Below are positions 32,741 to 45,400 of a DNA stretch of 64,000 nucleotides, piece after piece. The DNA is from Erythroxylum novogranatense (Eukaryota > Streptophyta > Magnoliopsida > Malpighiales > Erythroxylaceae). Within the stretch, counting starts at the first letter, position 1. Each line of letters begins with the position of its first letter. The stretch covers positions 11,907,460-11,971,459 of the forward strand of contig CM057233.1 in NCBI GenBank assembly GCA_029891385.1, read 5' to 3'. The notes beneath the pieces are model-generated. The model was given only the letters and a program-made list of their open reading frames with translations, made no database searches and was not told the DNA's origin. The translations under genes and the position numbers were made by a program.

Positions 32741-33075
32741 GGGCATCAATCATTAGGCTTCCATTGCTAGATGGTTCAAACTATCCTGTATGGAAATCAC
32801 GGATGAGAGTATTCATTCAAACACAAGGAACAAAAGCTTGGAACTCAGTTTTAAAAGGCTAAACACATCCAGTAATGACTAATGAAAAGGGAGAACCAAT
32901 TCTTAAAGATGCATCTGAGTGGACAAAGGCTAAAGAAGAGAGAGCACTTGGAAATTCTCAAACCATGTATGCCATCTTCAATGTCGTTAATGAAGGTCAT
33001 TTTTCAATGATATCAGCCTGTGAATCAAAAAAAAAAGCATAGGATACTTTTCAAACTATACATAAGGGATTGAAA
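32741..33075 (+). pseudogene. Copia gag N-terminal remnant
   Basis: The frame reads RLPLLDGSNYPVWKSRMRVF, then ASEWTKAKEE, TMYAIFNVVNEGHFSMISAC and TFQTIHKGL, the capsid-type gag of Ty1/copia elements. Two stops (TAA after SVLKG, TAG after SKKKA) sit where the family has Trp. Both fit G to A changes. The Athila LTR begins immediately after, inside the gag frame. The rest of this copia element is not seen. Confidence 0.8.
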
Positions 33076-33359
33076 TATATGATAACTTCAAAATTTTAGA
33101 TGTTAATAGTTATGCATTAGTGTGTGTTTTTCTAAGTATTTGACATATGTTTCTTGCATAATAGGTTATTATTATGGTGTTTTAAGACTTATTTTTTATG
33201 TTTTTTTTTACTTTGGTCTTCATGGTTGTTCTTTTATATTTGATGTTGGTTTAGGGTAAGAATTGATCATTTTGGTATAGGAATTGAGGGTGGCCACCTT
33301 TATGATTGAGCTAGGGACCAAGTGAGGAGAAGAGAAGTGGAGGACCTATAGAATAAGAA

Positions 33360-33476
33360 CCCACGATCATAAGAATGAGCCTATTTCCCATGACTGTGGG
33401 AAATCTCTACAGAATGTTTCTGTCAAATTAACCCACCATTGTGGAAAGCACAGGGATAATTCCCACGATCGTGGAA
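33360..33476. repeat. Cluster of CCCACGATCGTGGG-like palindromes
   Basis: Copies include CCCACGATCATAAG at 33360, TTCCCATGACTGTGGGAA at 33384, ACCCACCATTGTGGA at 33430 and TTCCCACGATCGTGGAA at 33460. The last is nearly a perfect palindrome; the others are decayed. They sit in the U3 part, upstream of the TATATAAG box. Confidence 0.8.
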
Positions 33477-34146
33477 CTAGAGGTAGAATGAATATATGAG
33501 TTTCACTTGTTTTTAGGGTTTTATGACTTGTCTTGTGATATATAAGGGCACAAATTCATAGGGTTGAAAGAAAGTCGTGGGAAACTTGCCTCCTTGAGCT
33601 AAAAGACAGATTGAGAGCCTAAAGAGAGGTAGAGAATCAAGATTTTCATTCCCAATTAGGCAAAGAGTACATCAATTCCAAATTTTCTAGATTTGGGTAA
33701 AAAAGAGGAGGAGCTTGCTTCATTTAGTTATTATTTAATTTTTCTCTTCTAGCCTCTTTATTATAGATTATTTGGTTGTTGGGGATGTTAATGACATTAT
33801 GAGTGGCTAAAATATTTTTTAGGTTTTTTTTGAACTATTTGTGAAAACCTTCAATTGTTAATTTAATATTATAAATGTTTGTGTTGTTTATTGAGCTTAA
33901 ACCTTACAACAAATCGAAAGAGTGAGCTTAGTAATCTGTGTTAAATAGACCTATAGGTAACAAGTTGATTTATTAGGAAAAGATTTCAATAGATTGATAT
34001 ACTGCTTATAGTATAGCTTCATATGTAGTTGAATGTTTAGGAAATACTTTGTATATTGAGAGATCCCAAAGTTAATCCTAATTTATTTAAGTAGAGACAT
34101 TTAGTTGCACCTTGAGAGAAGGTAGTTAAAATTTTAGGAAATCTTC

Positions 34147-34682
34147 GGTCAAGCATAAATTGAATCAATTAACCAAAGGAGAGTAAATAAGGTTAAGGAT
34201 AAGTCCTAATTTTTAATCTTGATTTTCTCCAAGTTTTAGTTTACGATTTTGGCTTTGGATGCATTGTTCCTTTTTACCTTTAATTTGTCTTTATTTTACT
34301 TATATATTTAAATTTGTTTGAACCAGTTTCTTAAACAAAGAGCAACATGAATTAAGTGGTACCTAAACACAATCCTTGTGGGATTAATATCCACTTTTTA
34401 GTAGAAGTTACTTGGGTCAAGCATAAATTGAATCAATTTATCAGAGGAGAGCAAATAGGGTTAAAGATAAGTCCTAATTTTTAATGTTTATTTTCTCCAA
34501 GTTTTAGTTTACGATTTTGGCTTTGGTTGCATTGTTCCCTTTTACCTTTAGTTTGTCTTTGTTTTACTTATATATTTAAATTTGTTTGAATAAGTTTTTT
34601 AAACAAAGAGCAACATGAATTAAGTGGTGCCTAAGCACAATCCTTATGGGATTAATATCCACTTTTTACTTGAAGTTACGAC
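34147..34682 (+). repeat. 268-bp tandem duplication in Athila LTR
   Basis: Copies start at 34147 and 34415 with GGTCAAGCATAAATTGAATC and run in parallel to about 34682 with scattered substitutions and small indels. The second copy ends where the LTR ends. Confidence 0.9.
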
Positions 34683-34899
34683 CCGTATACTTGTTGGGGA
34701 TTGTTTGTTTAGTATCTTGTTTAGTTTAGGTTACTTTGATTTAAGAGTTTTCTTGATTTTTTTCCTTCTATTTTTGAAGGTGCGTGAACATAAGGAGCAT
34801 GTGAAGGTCTACTGAATTTAGTGACGAAGAGTTATCAGATATCATAAGGCAGAACGAGAGTTGATAAGAACATAATGCCAAGATAATATACAAAGAAAT

Positions 34900-36597
34900 A
34901 TGGAAAAAGAAGGATAGCAAGGAGGAGCTGAGAGGACATTGATGGACTTTATAAGGCTAGGTTTCAGTCCTCAAAAAGTTGCAAGGCCAACAATTCAAGC
35001 TAATAATTTCGAGATCAAGCTGGCACTCCTCAACATTCTTCAAAGTAATGTACAGTTTTATGAGTTGTCTAATGAAGATCCCAACACCCATCTCACAAAC
35101 GTTTTGGAGATATTCGACACCTTTAGTTTTAATGGGATGTCTGATGATGTCATAAAGTTGTGATTTTTTTTCTCACTTTGAGAGATCGAGCAAAGGCATG
35201 GTATAACTCACTCAACTTAGGGCAAGTCACTACTTTGGAACAACTAGCCCAAACATTCCTTACTAAATACTTCCCTTTGACTAAGACAACAAGAATTATA
35301 AAGGAAATCACAAATTTTCAATAATTACAAAGAAATTACCCCTTTCACAATCTGCCAAGGGAGTTCCTTTTGTAAACATTCTACAATGGTGTAAATCAGA
35401 GCACAAGAGGAATCATTGATACAGCTACTGAAGGATCTTTGATGAGAAAAACTATCGATGTAGCGTATGATCTTTTGGAAGAGTTGGCGAGCAATATTTG
35501 TATGTGGTTAAGTGAGAGAAGTAGACAGGGGTAAAAGGAGCAAAGAAGTATGATCCCAATTGGCTCCGTTACAGCTTTACAGGCACAGATCACAGTCCTC
35601 AACAAGCATTTAAGCAACATGTAAAGATCATTTTCATCTACATCCAAAGCTATGCAATCACAGTGTGAGTTATGTGGGTAGGATAACCATTGCAAAGCAG
35701 AATGCTTCTTGTTGGGAGCTAGTAGCATAGAATAGTTAAATCACTTGGGCCAACCATAAAGAGGTAACAATCTATACTCTAACACTTACAATTCAGGGTG
35801 GAAAAATCATCTAAATTTTTCTTCGAGTACTAACAATGCAGGTGGCCAAGCAAGACCACAAGGACCTCCTGGATTTCAGCAAGACCGACTTGGATCTTTA
35901 GAGAGCAAAATGGACAAGTTAATGGATGTATTGGAGTCCAAACTAGCAAATCAAGAAGGGAATCAAAATAGGATGTTTTCGAGCGAAAAGGAAAGTCAAA
36001 ATAGGATGGAGGCCAAGTTTGATTAGATTGTGAAGAATCATGCCTCATCCATCCATAACTTAGAGGTACAGATAGGTCAACTTGCTAATGCTTTGTCTTC
36101 TAAAAATGCAAGTAACTTACCAAGCAATACCATGGCCAACCTAAGGGAACAACTCAAGGCTATTACACATTAAAGTGGCAAGCAAATGGAGGTACCAAAT
36201 TTGCAAAAGGCAAGGAGATAGAAGAAGAGAGGCCTTATGTACCACCACCACCCTACAAACCCAAACTTCCATATCCACAAAGGGTGAAACAACATCAGTT
36301 GGACACTCAATTTTCCAAATTTTTTTAGAAATTGAAGAAACTTCATATTAACATGTCATTGGTGGAAGTCTTAGAATGCATGCCCAAGTATGCGAAGTTT
36401 TTTTAAGGACATATTGATACATAAATGCACTTGGGAGACAATCAGATGGTAACTTTGACGAAGAATTGTAGTTTGATCATATCAAGCATGATGCTTCAAA
36501 ACTACAAGATCTAGGGAGTTTTACTATTCCATATGTTGTTGGTGACTTTAAATTTTCCAAATGCTTATGTCATTTAGTTGCAAGTATTAACTTAATG
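34900..36597 (+). pseudogene. Athila gag and protease region, degenerate
   Basis: Gag can be followed through PTIQANNFEIKLALLNILQS, NEDPNTHLTNVLEIFDTF and NGMSDDVIKL. Many stops and frame changes follow. Later traces include a zinc-knuckle-like CELCG..DNHCKAEC near 35660 and LHINMSLVEVLECMPKYAKF near 36340. Protease-linked GSFTIPYVVGDFKFSKCLC is read near 36520 in a shifted frame. The series is the Athila gag-pro order. It breaks off at 36597 where LTR-like sequence starts. Confidence 0.75.
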
Positions 36598-38191
36598 TGT
36601 AACACCCACATTCTCCTTGTGAAGATATGCAGATGCCATAAAAAACAGTACTGAAACAATCTAAAACATGCTAAAACATATTGTAATGTTCCAAATCCAT
36701 CTTATATTAAGTTTATTGCAAACCATTAAACAAAACACAAAATACACCATGCCTCAATATTACATTGAAAAACAACTCGAAAACTCAAACAAAAAAACTT
36801 CTAAAATAGAACACATTCTTCTTAGCCACTACTATAGTCTTTGTCCCAATCCTTAAATCTTCTTATTAGAACCTACACAGAGGCAAAATCACCATGCTAA
36901 GCATAAAGCTTAGTGGGGAATAACTAAACATAATGCACAATGGCGATTGTTCCTAACAATCATCTAACAATCATATATACAGATTCAAATCATATCATAA
37001 CAATCTTTAATTGTTCATATTATAGAGTAATCCAAACATTATGTCTCAAAACAAAATATAATTCATCAATACAAAACATTCTTGCATCAGAACAAAACTC
37101 ATAAATATCATAATAGAATCACTAATGACATGAAACCATGTAATGTTCTCTCTATGGGTCGATCCAATATATGTTCTCTAACATATATCTACATTTCTGA
37201 TTTGATAACTCATATCCATGATCAGAAAAACGTGATCATCTCAGAACACATACTAGCCTTAATTCATTTTTGTTCCACCAATAACGATCTACCAAAGACA
37301 GTTTAGAATAGTATTATAATACTTATGGTTTTACTATCAAGTCACATACTTGATGACATAAGCCTAATACTATTCATGGAACGTAAATCACATTACAAAA
37401 ATGATATACATGCATATATAAAAGAATACCTCATAATATATTATTAATAAGTCATAATGTTAGTACAAAACTCACATATGTCCATTGGCCTAGGGCACAC
37501 TACTAATACTGGACATGACTATTTACCCTCGACTAGGACTTGATAGTTTTAAAACAAATAATTTCAGGTTTCAGAATCACATGAAAAAGATGTAGTGCAT
37601 GGCATATGTCTTTATTCCATTTTTCTCAAATTGAACATATACATGCACATCCAAACAAACTTAACATACCTTATAAGCATCAACATTTGTAATAATGTAC
37701 CAATAAATGCATTATGTATTTACAAATTACATATAATCACACAAATTTCCAATTCATAAACAATCATATTCAATTCACATCATATAAACCCTTTAAAACA
37801 CATTTGTATTCATAAGGACACATTTATCCTTGAACAAACCATACATTTCAACATTAGACACATTATTTGTTACCCACACATTCCTTAAGTAATTACCTCA
37901 ATTAATAATCCATAACTAAATTAACTATTACTCAATTAATCTAACATCATCTAGGTTCATTTTCAACCTTAATAAAGTCCAATTAAACCATTATTAAGTA
38001 CCTTAACCTTATATAGTCTAACAATTGTCTAAAATCAACATTTTCTCCTTCATAAGTACTTCCCACGATCTTGGAAATAAGCTTTATAAATCCCACGATA
38101 GTGGGATGAGTGAACCAAAGGTTCACTCACCCATAACCTGTAATTTGTTTCCAAAACTTGACTTCTTCACTTCCATTCAGGACCCATTACA
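36598..38191. repeat. LTR-like noncoding block of a gypsy element
   Basis: It starts TGTAACACCC and ends ACCCATTACA, the termini of Tekay-like LTRs. Inside are CTAAGCATAAAGCTTAG (36897), a 9-bp hairpin GAGTGAACC-AAA-GGTTCACTC (38108-38128) and two CCCACGAT palindromes (38060-38106). The hairpins and skew suggest minus orientation. No target duplication was found (TAATG left, GATAC right). Confidence 0.45.
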
Positions 38192-38835
38192 GATACTATA
38201 AATTCCTGGTAATTCCATTTGAGCTAACTAATGCTCTAGCAGCATTCATGAATTTGATGAATAGAGTGTTTAGGCCCTTTTTAGACCATTTTGTTCTGGT
38301 ATTCATAGATGATATCCTAGTCTATTCCAAGAATGAACACAATCATGCACAACATTTGTAGATTGTCTTACAAACCCTGCGAAAAAAATAGTTTAATGCC
38401 AAGCTAAGCAAGTCTGATTTTTGGCTTCAAGAAGTATCTTTTCTAGGACATGTTGTCTCTTCTCAAAAAATTAGAGTTAATCTTAACAAAGTTTAAGTAA
38501 TCATTAATTGGAATACGCTACAGAGTGTGATAGAAGTGAGAAGTTTTCTGGGTTTAGCTAGTTACTATCATCGATTTTTTAAGGAGTGATAGCATCCCCC
38601 TTTAACTAAAATCCTATGGAAAGGAGTGAAATATGAATGGTTTGCTAGATGTCAAACTAGTTTTGATCAACTAAAGAGAATGCTTACTGAAGCTCCTGTA
38701 TTGGCTCAACCCACTTTTGGTAAGGAATATGTTATGTTTAGTGATGCATCTGGAAAAAGTTTGAGCTATGTTTTCATTCAGGATAGTAAAGTTGTTGCAT
38801 ATGCCTCTAAGCAACTAAAACCTCAAGAACAGAAC
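38192..38835 (+). pseudogene. Gypsy reverse transcriptase / RNase H remnant
   Basis: The frame reads [20 protein letters not shown], then [15 protein letters not shown] (catalytic IDD retained), [42 protein letters not shown] and VVAYASKQLKPQEQN. This is the chromovirus (Tekay-like) RT to RNase H order. Several stops occur between 38360 and 38590. It is cut at 38835 by the LTR of the minus-strand gypsy element, within the usual LKPHEQNYPTHD segment. AGAAC at 38831-38835 is the candidate target copy. Confidence 0.85.
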
Positions 38836-39502
38836 TGTTGGACCCCGTTGTCGGAGCCCAACATCGGACATGAGAGCGTGGTGCTGTATACGTGGGGTGA
38901 AACATGTTAATTAAGCGATTAAGGAAAAAGACCATCGGAAGCTCGATGGACCCACTGTAAACAAACTCAAAACTTGCTTTCATTATTAAAACAAACACAT
39001 CCATAAATCATTATCCAAAAGATGAGTTTTACAAAGCTTTAAAGACATTTCAAACCAAATTACAACTTGAGTTCAAGAGCCAAAATATAAAATACACTTG
39101 AACCAATAAACTTGAAATGTAACTAAAGCCTTGACTTCCAAAAATACATCATAACAAAAAGAAAATGGAGTGCTGCCATAACTAGTGACTCACTCGGTCT
39201 CTTGCTCGTCACCTGAATGGGGGAGAATAAAGGGGGTGAGCTATAAAGCTCGTGGGAACATATTTATAATATAGAAATAAGCAAAAGTATTCAAAAATAA
39301 CGCATTGTCGTGGTACTTGTTGAAATCATAGCAATTGAACATGCATGAGTCATTATCTTGAAATACTTGAATCTTGAACAATTCATGATGCATGAAACAT
39401 AACGACATATCATAAACACATAACATAACATAATGGTTTGGGTTAGTCCCTGATTCATGACGTGCTACACGCTCCCATCGAAATGGTTATGTGTAGACGT
39501 AG
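38836..39502 (-). repeat. Gypsy 3' LTR, distal part
   Basis: It starts TGTTGGACCCC and contains the hairpin GAGCTATAAAGCTC at 39238. Its last five bases CGTAG are one copy of the target duplication of the element inserted next. It continues at 49020. Confidence 0.85.
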
Positions 39503-40210
39503 TGTAACATCCCGTTACCGATGTGAGGGCATATCGGTAATTTGGATGAGTGAACAGTGAGTGCATTCAAAATTGATTTGCACATATAGTGATTCTGCAT
39601 AAGTGATAAATGAGTTAATTGCACATGCATACATAGCGACATGCATTCATGATTGTTCCAGCATTTTATTGTTATTATGAGTTGAATAGTAAATTTTGCA
39701 AAATTGTGTGATATGAGTTATTGAGAATTAAGTGATAAGTGAAATTGTGAATTTTGAGCTAAAGTGCTAAAGTGTTAGATATGGGTTAATGAGTTTGGAA
39801 AATGTGTGTTGAGTGGACATTGAGTCATTGAGAATTGAGAAATAATGTGAAGTGAATATTTAAATTAGTGGATTGTGATTTGAGTGAAAATCTTAAGAGT
39901 ATTGGATTGTATAGTTGAGTGAGAGTGAGAATGAGTTCTAGAGAAGCGGAAATGTTAAATTGAGTATAGAATCGAGCGTTTTACCTTTTTTTGGATTTAT
40001 GGAAATTTTTCCGAAATTTTTAGAGTTATATGATTGGACCGGAAAATTTGACCTAGAGACTGATATTTTGATTTCGGTCCCAAAAGTGAGCGGATATTGG
40101 TGTGAAAATTGAGAGTTAAGCGTTTAAGAATTTTTGTGATGAGTCAGTGGAATTTAGAGACTGAGACTAAGTGAATTGGAAGACTGTGGTATATAGGTTT
40201 AAATAAACCC

Positions 40211-40229
40211 TATATATATATATATATAT
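40211..40229. repeat. (TA)n microsatellite, left LTR
   Basis: About 19 bp of TA repeat lie next to TTTAAATAAACCC. The matching site in the right LTR has 27 bp. Confidence 0.95.
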
Positions 40230-40486
40230 GTGTTGAGGTTCAAGGTTTGGCATTTTCCTTTTCCTCTTCCTTCCGCCGACGATGGTGAGCTTCTTCCTTT
40301 GAGATTTTGTGGATTTCTTCCTTGTGGTTGAGAAATTGGTTGTGATAGAGAATGAGTGATGTCGATCGAGATTTGAGAGTGATTCGAGAGGGATTGAAGC
40401 TTGGAGGCTTTCGACGTTCATGATTTAGGGTTTTCGATCGATTCTTCGATTCGGTAAGTTTTATGGTTTTAATGTTGTGCTTATAG

Positions 40487-40566
40487 TTGTTCATGGCATT
40501 TGTGATGTTTAATGAGTTAGTTTGAGTTGTTCATGGCATTTGTGATGTTTAATGAGTTAGTTTGAG
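40487..40566 (+). repeat. 40-bp tandem duplication, left LTR
   Basis: Two identical units begin TTGTTCATGGCATTTGTGAT. The same pair occurs at 47067-47146 in the right LTR, so it predates the insertion. Confidence 0.93.
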
Positions 40567-40643
40567 TAGTTGAGGGTATTAATGTTGAGTTTAGATAGTA
40601 TTAATGGCGGAAATTAATTTGGAGAAGACGAAGTTTCGCCTCA

Positions 40644-40740
40644 CGCCGTGACGTCTGGTTCGAGCATACCGCAATGAGAAAGTGAGCTCGCCATGGCGTA
40701 GGGCGTAAATTTGCATGATTGAAGGCGAGGTGACGCCGCA
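40644..40740. repeat. CG-rich island with CGYCNNGRCG motifs, left LTR
   Basis: CGCCGTGACG (40644) and CGCCATGGCG (40689) are members of the same decamer class as the Athila array. A diverged CGCCGCAATA follows near 40732. The island stands out in an otherwise AT-rich LTR. The right LTR has the related CGCCGCGACG at 47224. Confidence 0.7.
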
Positions 40741-42033
40741 ATAAGGAATGAAAATGGTTTTTGCCATGCTTAATGTTGTGAGGTCGCAATAAGAGTGGAA
40801 TTTGAGATGAGATTGAATTGGTTTTGTGGTATATCTTTTAGTGTAGATCTCCAATTGAGATTATTTTTGATTCGTTGTGAACTAGAGAAAGAGGTCTACA
40901 AGTGTGACAGTAATTGAGAGTTGAATTATTATAGAGAGACCATGAATTATCGATAGTGAATCAAATCTAGTATCAAATGTGACAATTAGAGTGTGAAGTG
41001 AGGACTTCATGAGTAAGATGGACTTAGTGAATAGTGAATTGTGGTGATGAAGTGAGAGTAAGTGGAATTGGTCTAGAGAGCTGGAAATCATGATCATACA
41101 TCATATAGTTTGAATTGAGACATGTGCATCAGTGAATTCAATTAATTGAGCAAGTAGTGATGAGAACTCATTTGAATTGTTATAGAGGCGCCGTTGGATC
41201 GACAGACCACGGACATTCTGGTACTTCCAGCAATAGTTCGGAAGTTTCTGTGAGTAACCTAGTTGGTTCCTCACTTTTATGTGATTAAATGTGCTGTGAA
41301 TGTGTATGAATTAAGTGTTAAAGTGAGTGATATAAATGTGAAGTGAATGAGCTAAATGCGATAGATGTTACTGATTGTGTGAATGTGAATAAGTGCTCTG
41401 AGTATGATAAGTGTAGTGAATGAGATGCATGTGAAATGTGTTACGAATGTGAATACTTGTGATAAGTGAATGAAGTGACATATAAATAGAGATGTGAACA
41501 TTAGTGAATGTGAAATCAGTGTAAAGAGTATGAGTAAGTGTTCTGATTGAGATAGCGAGTGAAGTGATAAACATGTACTAGTGATGTGTAAGTGTGAGTA
41601 CATGCTAAGCATGAGCATAAGTGGTAATTAAATAGTTGTGATCGGAGCTTAGTGATCAGAGCTTTAAGCTCGATTATCAGTGAATGGGCCTGAGGTCAAA
41701 AGGGGAAATAGTGCATACCCAGAGGGCTCTCCTATCCCTTAAGTGAGTGGGCAGTAGTGCATTCCATGAGGGCTCTCCTACTCGCCAAAAATGTGATCAG
41801 TGCGAAAAGTACCAGATTAGGGACAAGTAAACGCCACCACAACAACAACATAAAATGAGAAATTGCATACATATGCATCTGATTGTGTAGTGAAATTGTG
41901 AATGCGTGTAAATACGTGATAATTGTGAAGTGTATATCTGAGCCATGTGATAGTGGAAATGTGTAAATTGTGTATAGTGTTATAAAATGTATTATAGTGT
42001 GTTGAGATATATATATTGTGTATATGCATGAGT

Positions 42034-42082
42034 TGGGTGAACCATCGATGATGGTTTCTCATTGAGTTCGCAAATTCACCCA
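42034..42082 (+). other. Conserved multi-hairpin LTR element, copy 3
   Basis: TGGGTGAACCATCGATGATGG is followed by TGAGTT-CGCA-AATTCA, where one pair is a G-T wobble, and CCCA. About 30 bp downstream CCCGTTGGACCAACGGG forms a near-perfect third hairpin. Confidence 0.8.
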
Positions 42083-42433
42083 ACATTGCAACTATTTTTC
42101 AGGGACTGAAGAGTACCCCGTTGGACCAACGGGAGTATGGCTACCGCTAGCGAGTCAGAGTTCAGTGTCGGGATCAGTTGGCGTCTGCATAAGTGTAGTG
42201 CTATTTATTTTTAATGTGTTGTGTTTTCGCAAATTATTAAAGATTAGTGTTTTTATTCAGTGGCCCAAATTATTACGGAATTCCGCGCATGTGATTGATT
42301 TGTGACAAAGGAAAGTGTTTTCTGAGTTTTAAATTGCAGTGAGTGTTCTAGTATGCCGCCCTCGCGGGTCACAAGTTCGGATATCACCTTTGATATCGGG
42401 TTCGGGTCATGCGGGAGTGGGATGCTACAATTT

Positions 42434-42446
42434 TGGTATCAAAGCC
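42434..42446 (+). other. Primer-binding site of the LARD-like element
   Basis: TGGTATCAAAGCC lies four bases after the LTR. It matches the initiator-Met tRNA complement TGGTATCAGAGC with one change. Confidence 0.85.
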
Positions 42447-45400
42447 CAGAAGTACAATCTTACATGGGTTTTCTGAAAATGTGTCAAGTGCATGCATCTA
42501 AGTCATGTCACGGCAGACAGTGACAACTGATCCCCAGTCTAGCGTATAAGTCTCATGCATGAGCATGTATCGGTCGTTTAAGCGGTTAAAAATAGTGAGG
42601 AAAATGATAATGTGTGAGAATGTGATAAAAGAAAGTTGTGTACATCATGAAATTCAAAAGGAGTATATGGTTTAAGTTGATAAGTGAAGAATTGTGTACT
42701 GATATCGGCAGTTATGATTATAGAATGCGATATGAGAATTTATTTGAGTATATCTTAGAATGTGAGATAGAAATAAAGTGATAGTTACGAATCGAGAGAG
42801 AAAAAAAATGGAAATAGAAATATGATAGAAATGGCTAAAGTTCAAGTGTATAGTGTGACAAAAATAAAGTGTTCCATGATATAGAGAAGTTACAATTGGG
42901 ATTGACTATTGTGACGAGAGTTACGAATCATGCGATATGTCTGTGAATCAATTATGTTAGTGGGAAATCAAGAATGATTATGTACAGTTATGATGTTGAT
43001 TTGAGTGTGAAAAGTTTGTGAGTATGAGACAATTTTGAAAAGATTAAAATGTACATGATTGATAACGATAGATGAAAAAGTGATTAGAGTTCAGCAGATT
43101 TGCCTAAGTGAATATATGGACCTGATTATGGAAGCTCCGATGACAAGCGAAAATATTAAGCGTAAGTGTCTTATTTGTGAGATGACCTGAGAAGAAATTA
43201 ATGAGTTAGTGGATAATTGCCAGTTCGATTTTTATAGAATGAAAGTGTTTATAAGGATCAATTGGGAAGGAATAGAGATTGTATTCGATCCTCTCGCGCG
43301 AGGACGGGTGCATAAAGGAAAGTTGTTGAGTTCAAATTTTATTGTCACTGTGAGTGTATCTTTGATAGCGGGATCACCCTTATGGGTGAAATAATTGAGC
43401 ATAAGTGAATAATATGTGTGAATATGATGTAGGAGGAAAGTGGGTGGCCTATTAAATAAGTTAGATTAAAATCCTCATGGCCCCAAGTTCGAGATGAGTT
43501 AGTACAAGGCATGAGAATGTTCAGTAGCGATCGATTGAGAAAGAAGTGAGACTATTAATTGATGCGAGTGCCTATTCAGATACGATGTGATGATTATAAC
43601 AATGCATACAAGATATTAGAGTAAATGAAATTGTTTCAGTGCCCTGCAGAGTCTCATTATAAGCTATGTTATAATCTTGTGAAGCATGGTATGAACTGCT
43701 TTCATTGAGAAAAAGTTATGCGTAATCGAAATTGAATTTCTCGAGGCATTAAGAGTGACTGATAGATAGTGATGAGGAATAGTTAATTGACAAAGTCTTT
43801 ATGAACAGTGTTAATAAGTGATAAAGTTTGGTTGATTCATTAATTTGAATTGAAAGTGATTATTGAAGAGATAAGTTTTGAAATGAATTGAAAGTTAATT
43901 TTGGAGTCCTAATCCTAGCGATAACTCAAGTGTAAGAAATAGAGTATGTTACTGAGAAAGTGTATATTTTGTCGATGAGATGACTCTGATTGTGTAAGAG
44001 AATTTCTGAATATTAATAAAATGTTAATTGCGAATATGAGAAGAATATAGAGTTGTGTATATTTTGTGTAATTGTGTTCTGAAGAGACAAAAGTGATTTG
44101 ATAAATGTGTTATCAACCCAGATTGTAATGATGGAAATAAATTAGATTATGTGGAGAAATTAGGGTCAAGGAACATGTGTCAGAATGTGTTATGAAGAAA
44201 CTGAGAAAGTGATGAGAACATTGTTCCTCATTGGAGACAATCGATCTTTAGAGAGTTATACAAATTGATTTTGGGTATAAGAATTTGTAGTACGACTGTA
44301 GAGTAAAGTGTCTCAATTGTAACTCAATTGGAAAGTGACTATGAGCATCGATGATCGAGTAATGCATTTAAAAGTGAAGAAGATAAACTGGCATAGTGAG
44401 GAAACTGGAAATCCTGCAAGTTTTATAAGAAGTAAATCTTAATCTGATCGAATGAATAGTGAATGAGTTAGTGTTCGAGTATAGTCTATTGGGAAATTTA
44501 ATGATGATAGAGGTATTGGTAAAATGCGAAATTTCCCAGGAATATATGTAGTCGAGATTTTGAGTTATTGAGACCTCTCTAAGTGCTGGATCCATCCAGA
44601 AATTGTCAAAGATTTTCTGGCTTTAGTTTTGACAAAATGTTTGAGGAAAGTGTGTCAATGGTATAACTAATAATTGTGAAAGAGAAATTGGTGACGTTGC
44701 GATACTTAGCTTAAATGTCCCAAAGATAAGTGAAGAGGCAAATTGTTGAATTAGTGCAACGCGATTTAATGTATCTAGGGACAAGTATAACATCGTGGAT
44801 TGTATTGATATTGATTATTCAAATTTGTTGTCTCGAGTGTTCTTGTGAGAGTTTGGGGACTCTAAATTGTACAGAAATGATATAGTGAAGCGAAGCAGTA
44901 TTGATCGAGAAATGGTGGGAATTCGAATGAGTTGAAAAGCGATTAAGAGAGTGAGTAGTCGCAAAGTTAAGACAGTGATGCAATTAAACGGGTTGAGCAG
45001 AAATTCCATAGCAAAATTTAGCGACAAGATTATTAAACATAAGTGTGTTGTGGTTGAGTATAAACAGTTGAGCTAGAAAAGGGTCAAAAGTATTATGAGC
45101 TATTGGAATTTCAAATCAGATGAGTATATAAAGGATTGGCAAAGACCAAATTAAAGGTGTGTGAAACTTGTGAACCTTGTCGAGGAATTGAAACTGATTC
45201 TTATTGCTGAGAAGAGTGATATGTATAGTCCGATTAAAAAATTTGGGTAATTACCCACTAAAGAGACTGTTAGAGAAAGTGCAAAGAACGATCAGAGCCT
45301 GATATTGTCGTATGAGTGTATCGAAAGAGAAATTGATGGTCTAGAATGAAAAGTCATATGATCATATATGAGAGTGACCAAATTTTGATCGTTGGAGATA

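Larger units (their letters stand above)
33080..34697 (+). repeat. Athila-type 5' LTR inserted in copia gag
   Basis: It starts TGATAACTTC right after the interrupted gag codons. It has a TATATAAG box at 33539-33546, a CCCACGATCGTGGG cluster and an internal 268-bp duplication. The end is set near GTATACTTG, followed by TTGGGGATTGTTTG, which looks like a shortened Athila primer-site region. Both edges carry some uncertainty. Confidence 0.6.
39503..42429 (+). repeat. Left LTR of the LARD-like element
   Basis: It runs from TGTAACATCCCG to GGGATGCTACA. In order it holds a TATA-rich promoter zone (40191-40229), a pyrimidine-rich leader, a CG-rich island (40640-40740), 40-bp tandem repeats, a GAGC-N5-GCTC hairpin (41659) and the multi-hairpin element (42034). 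Confidence 0.92.
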
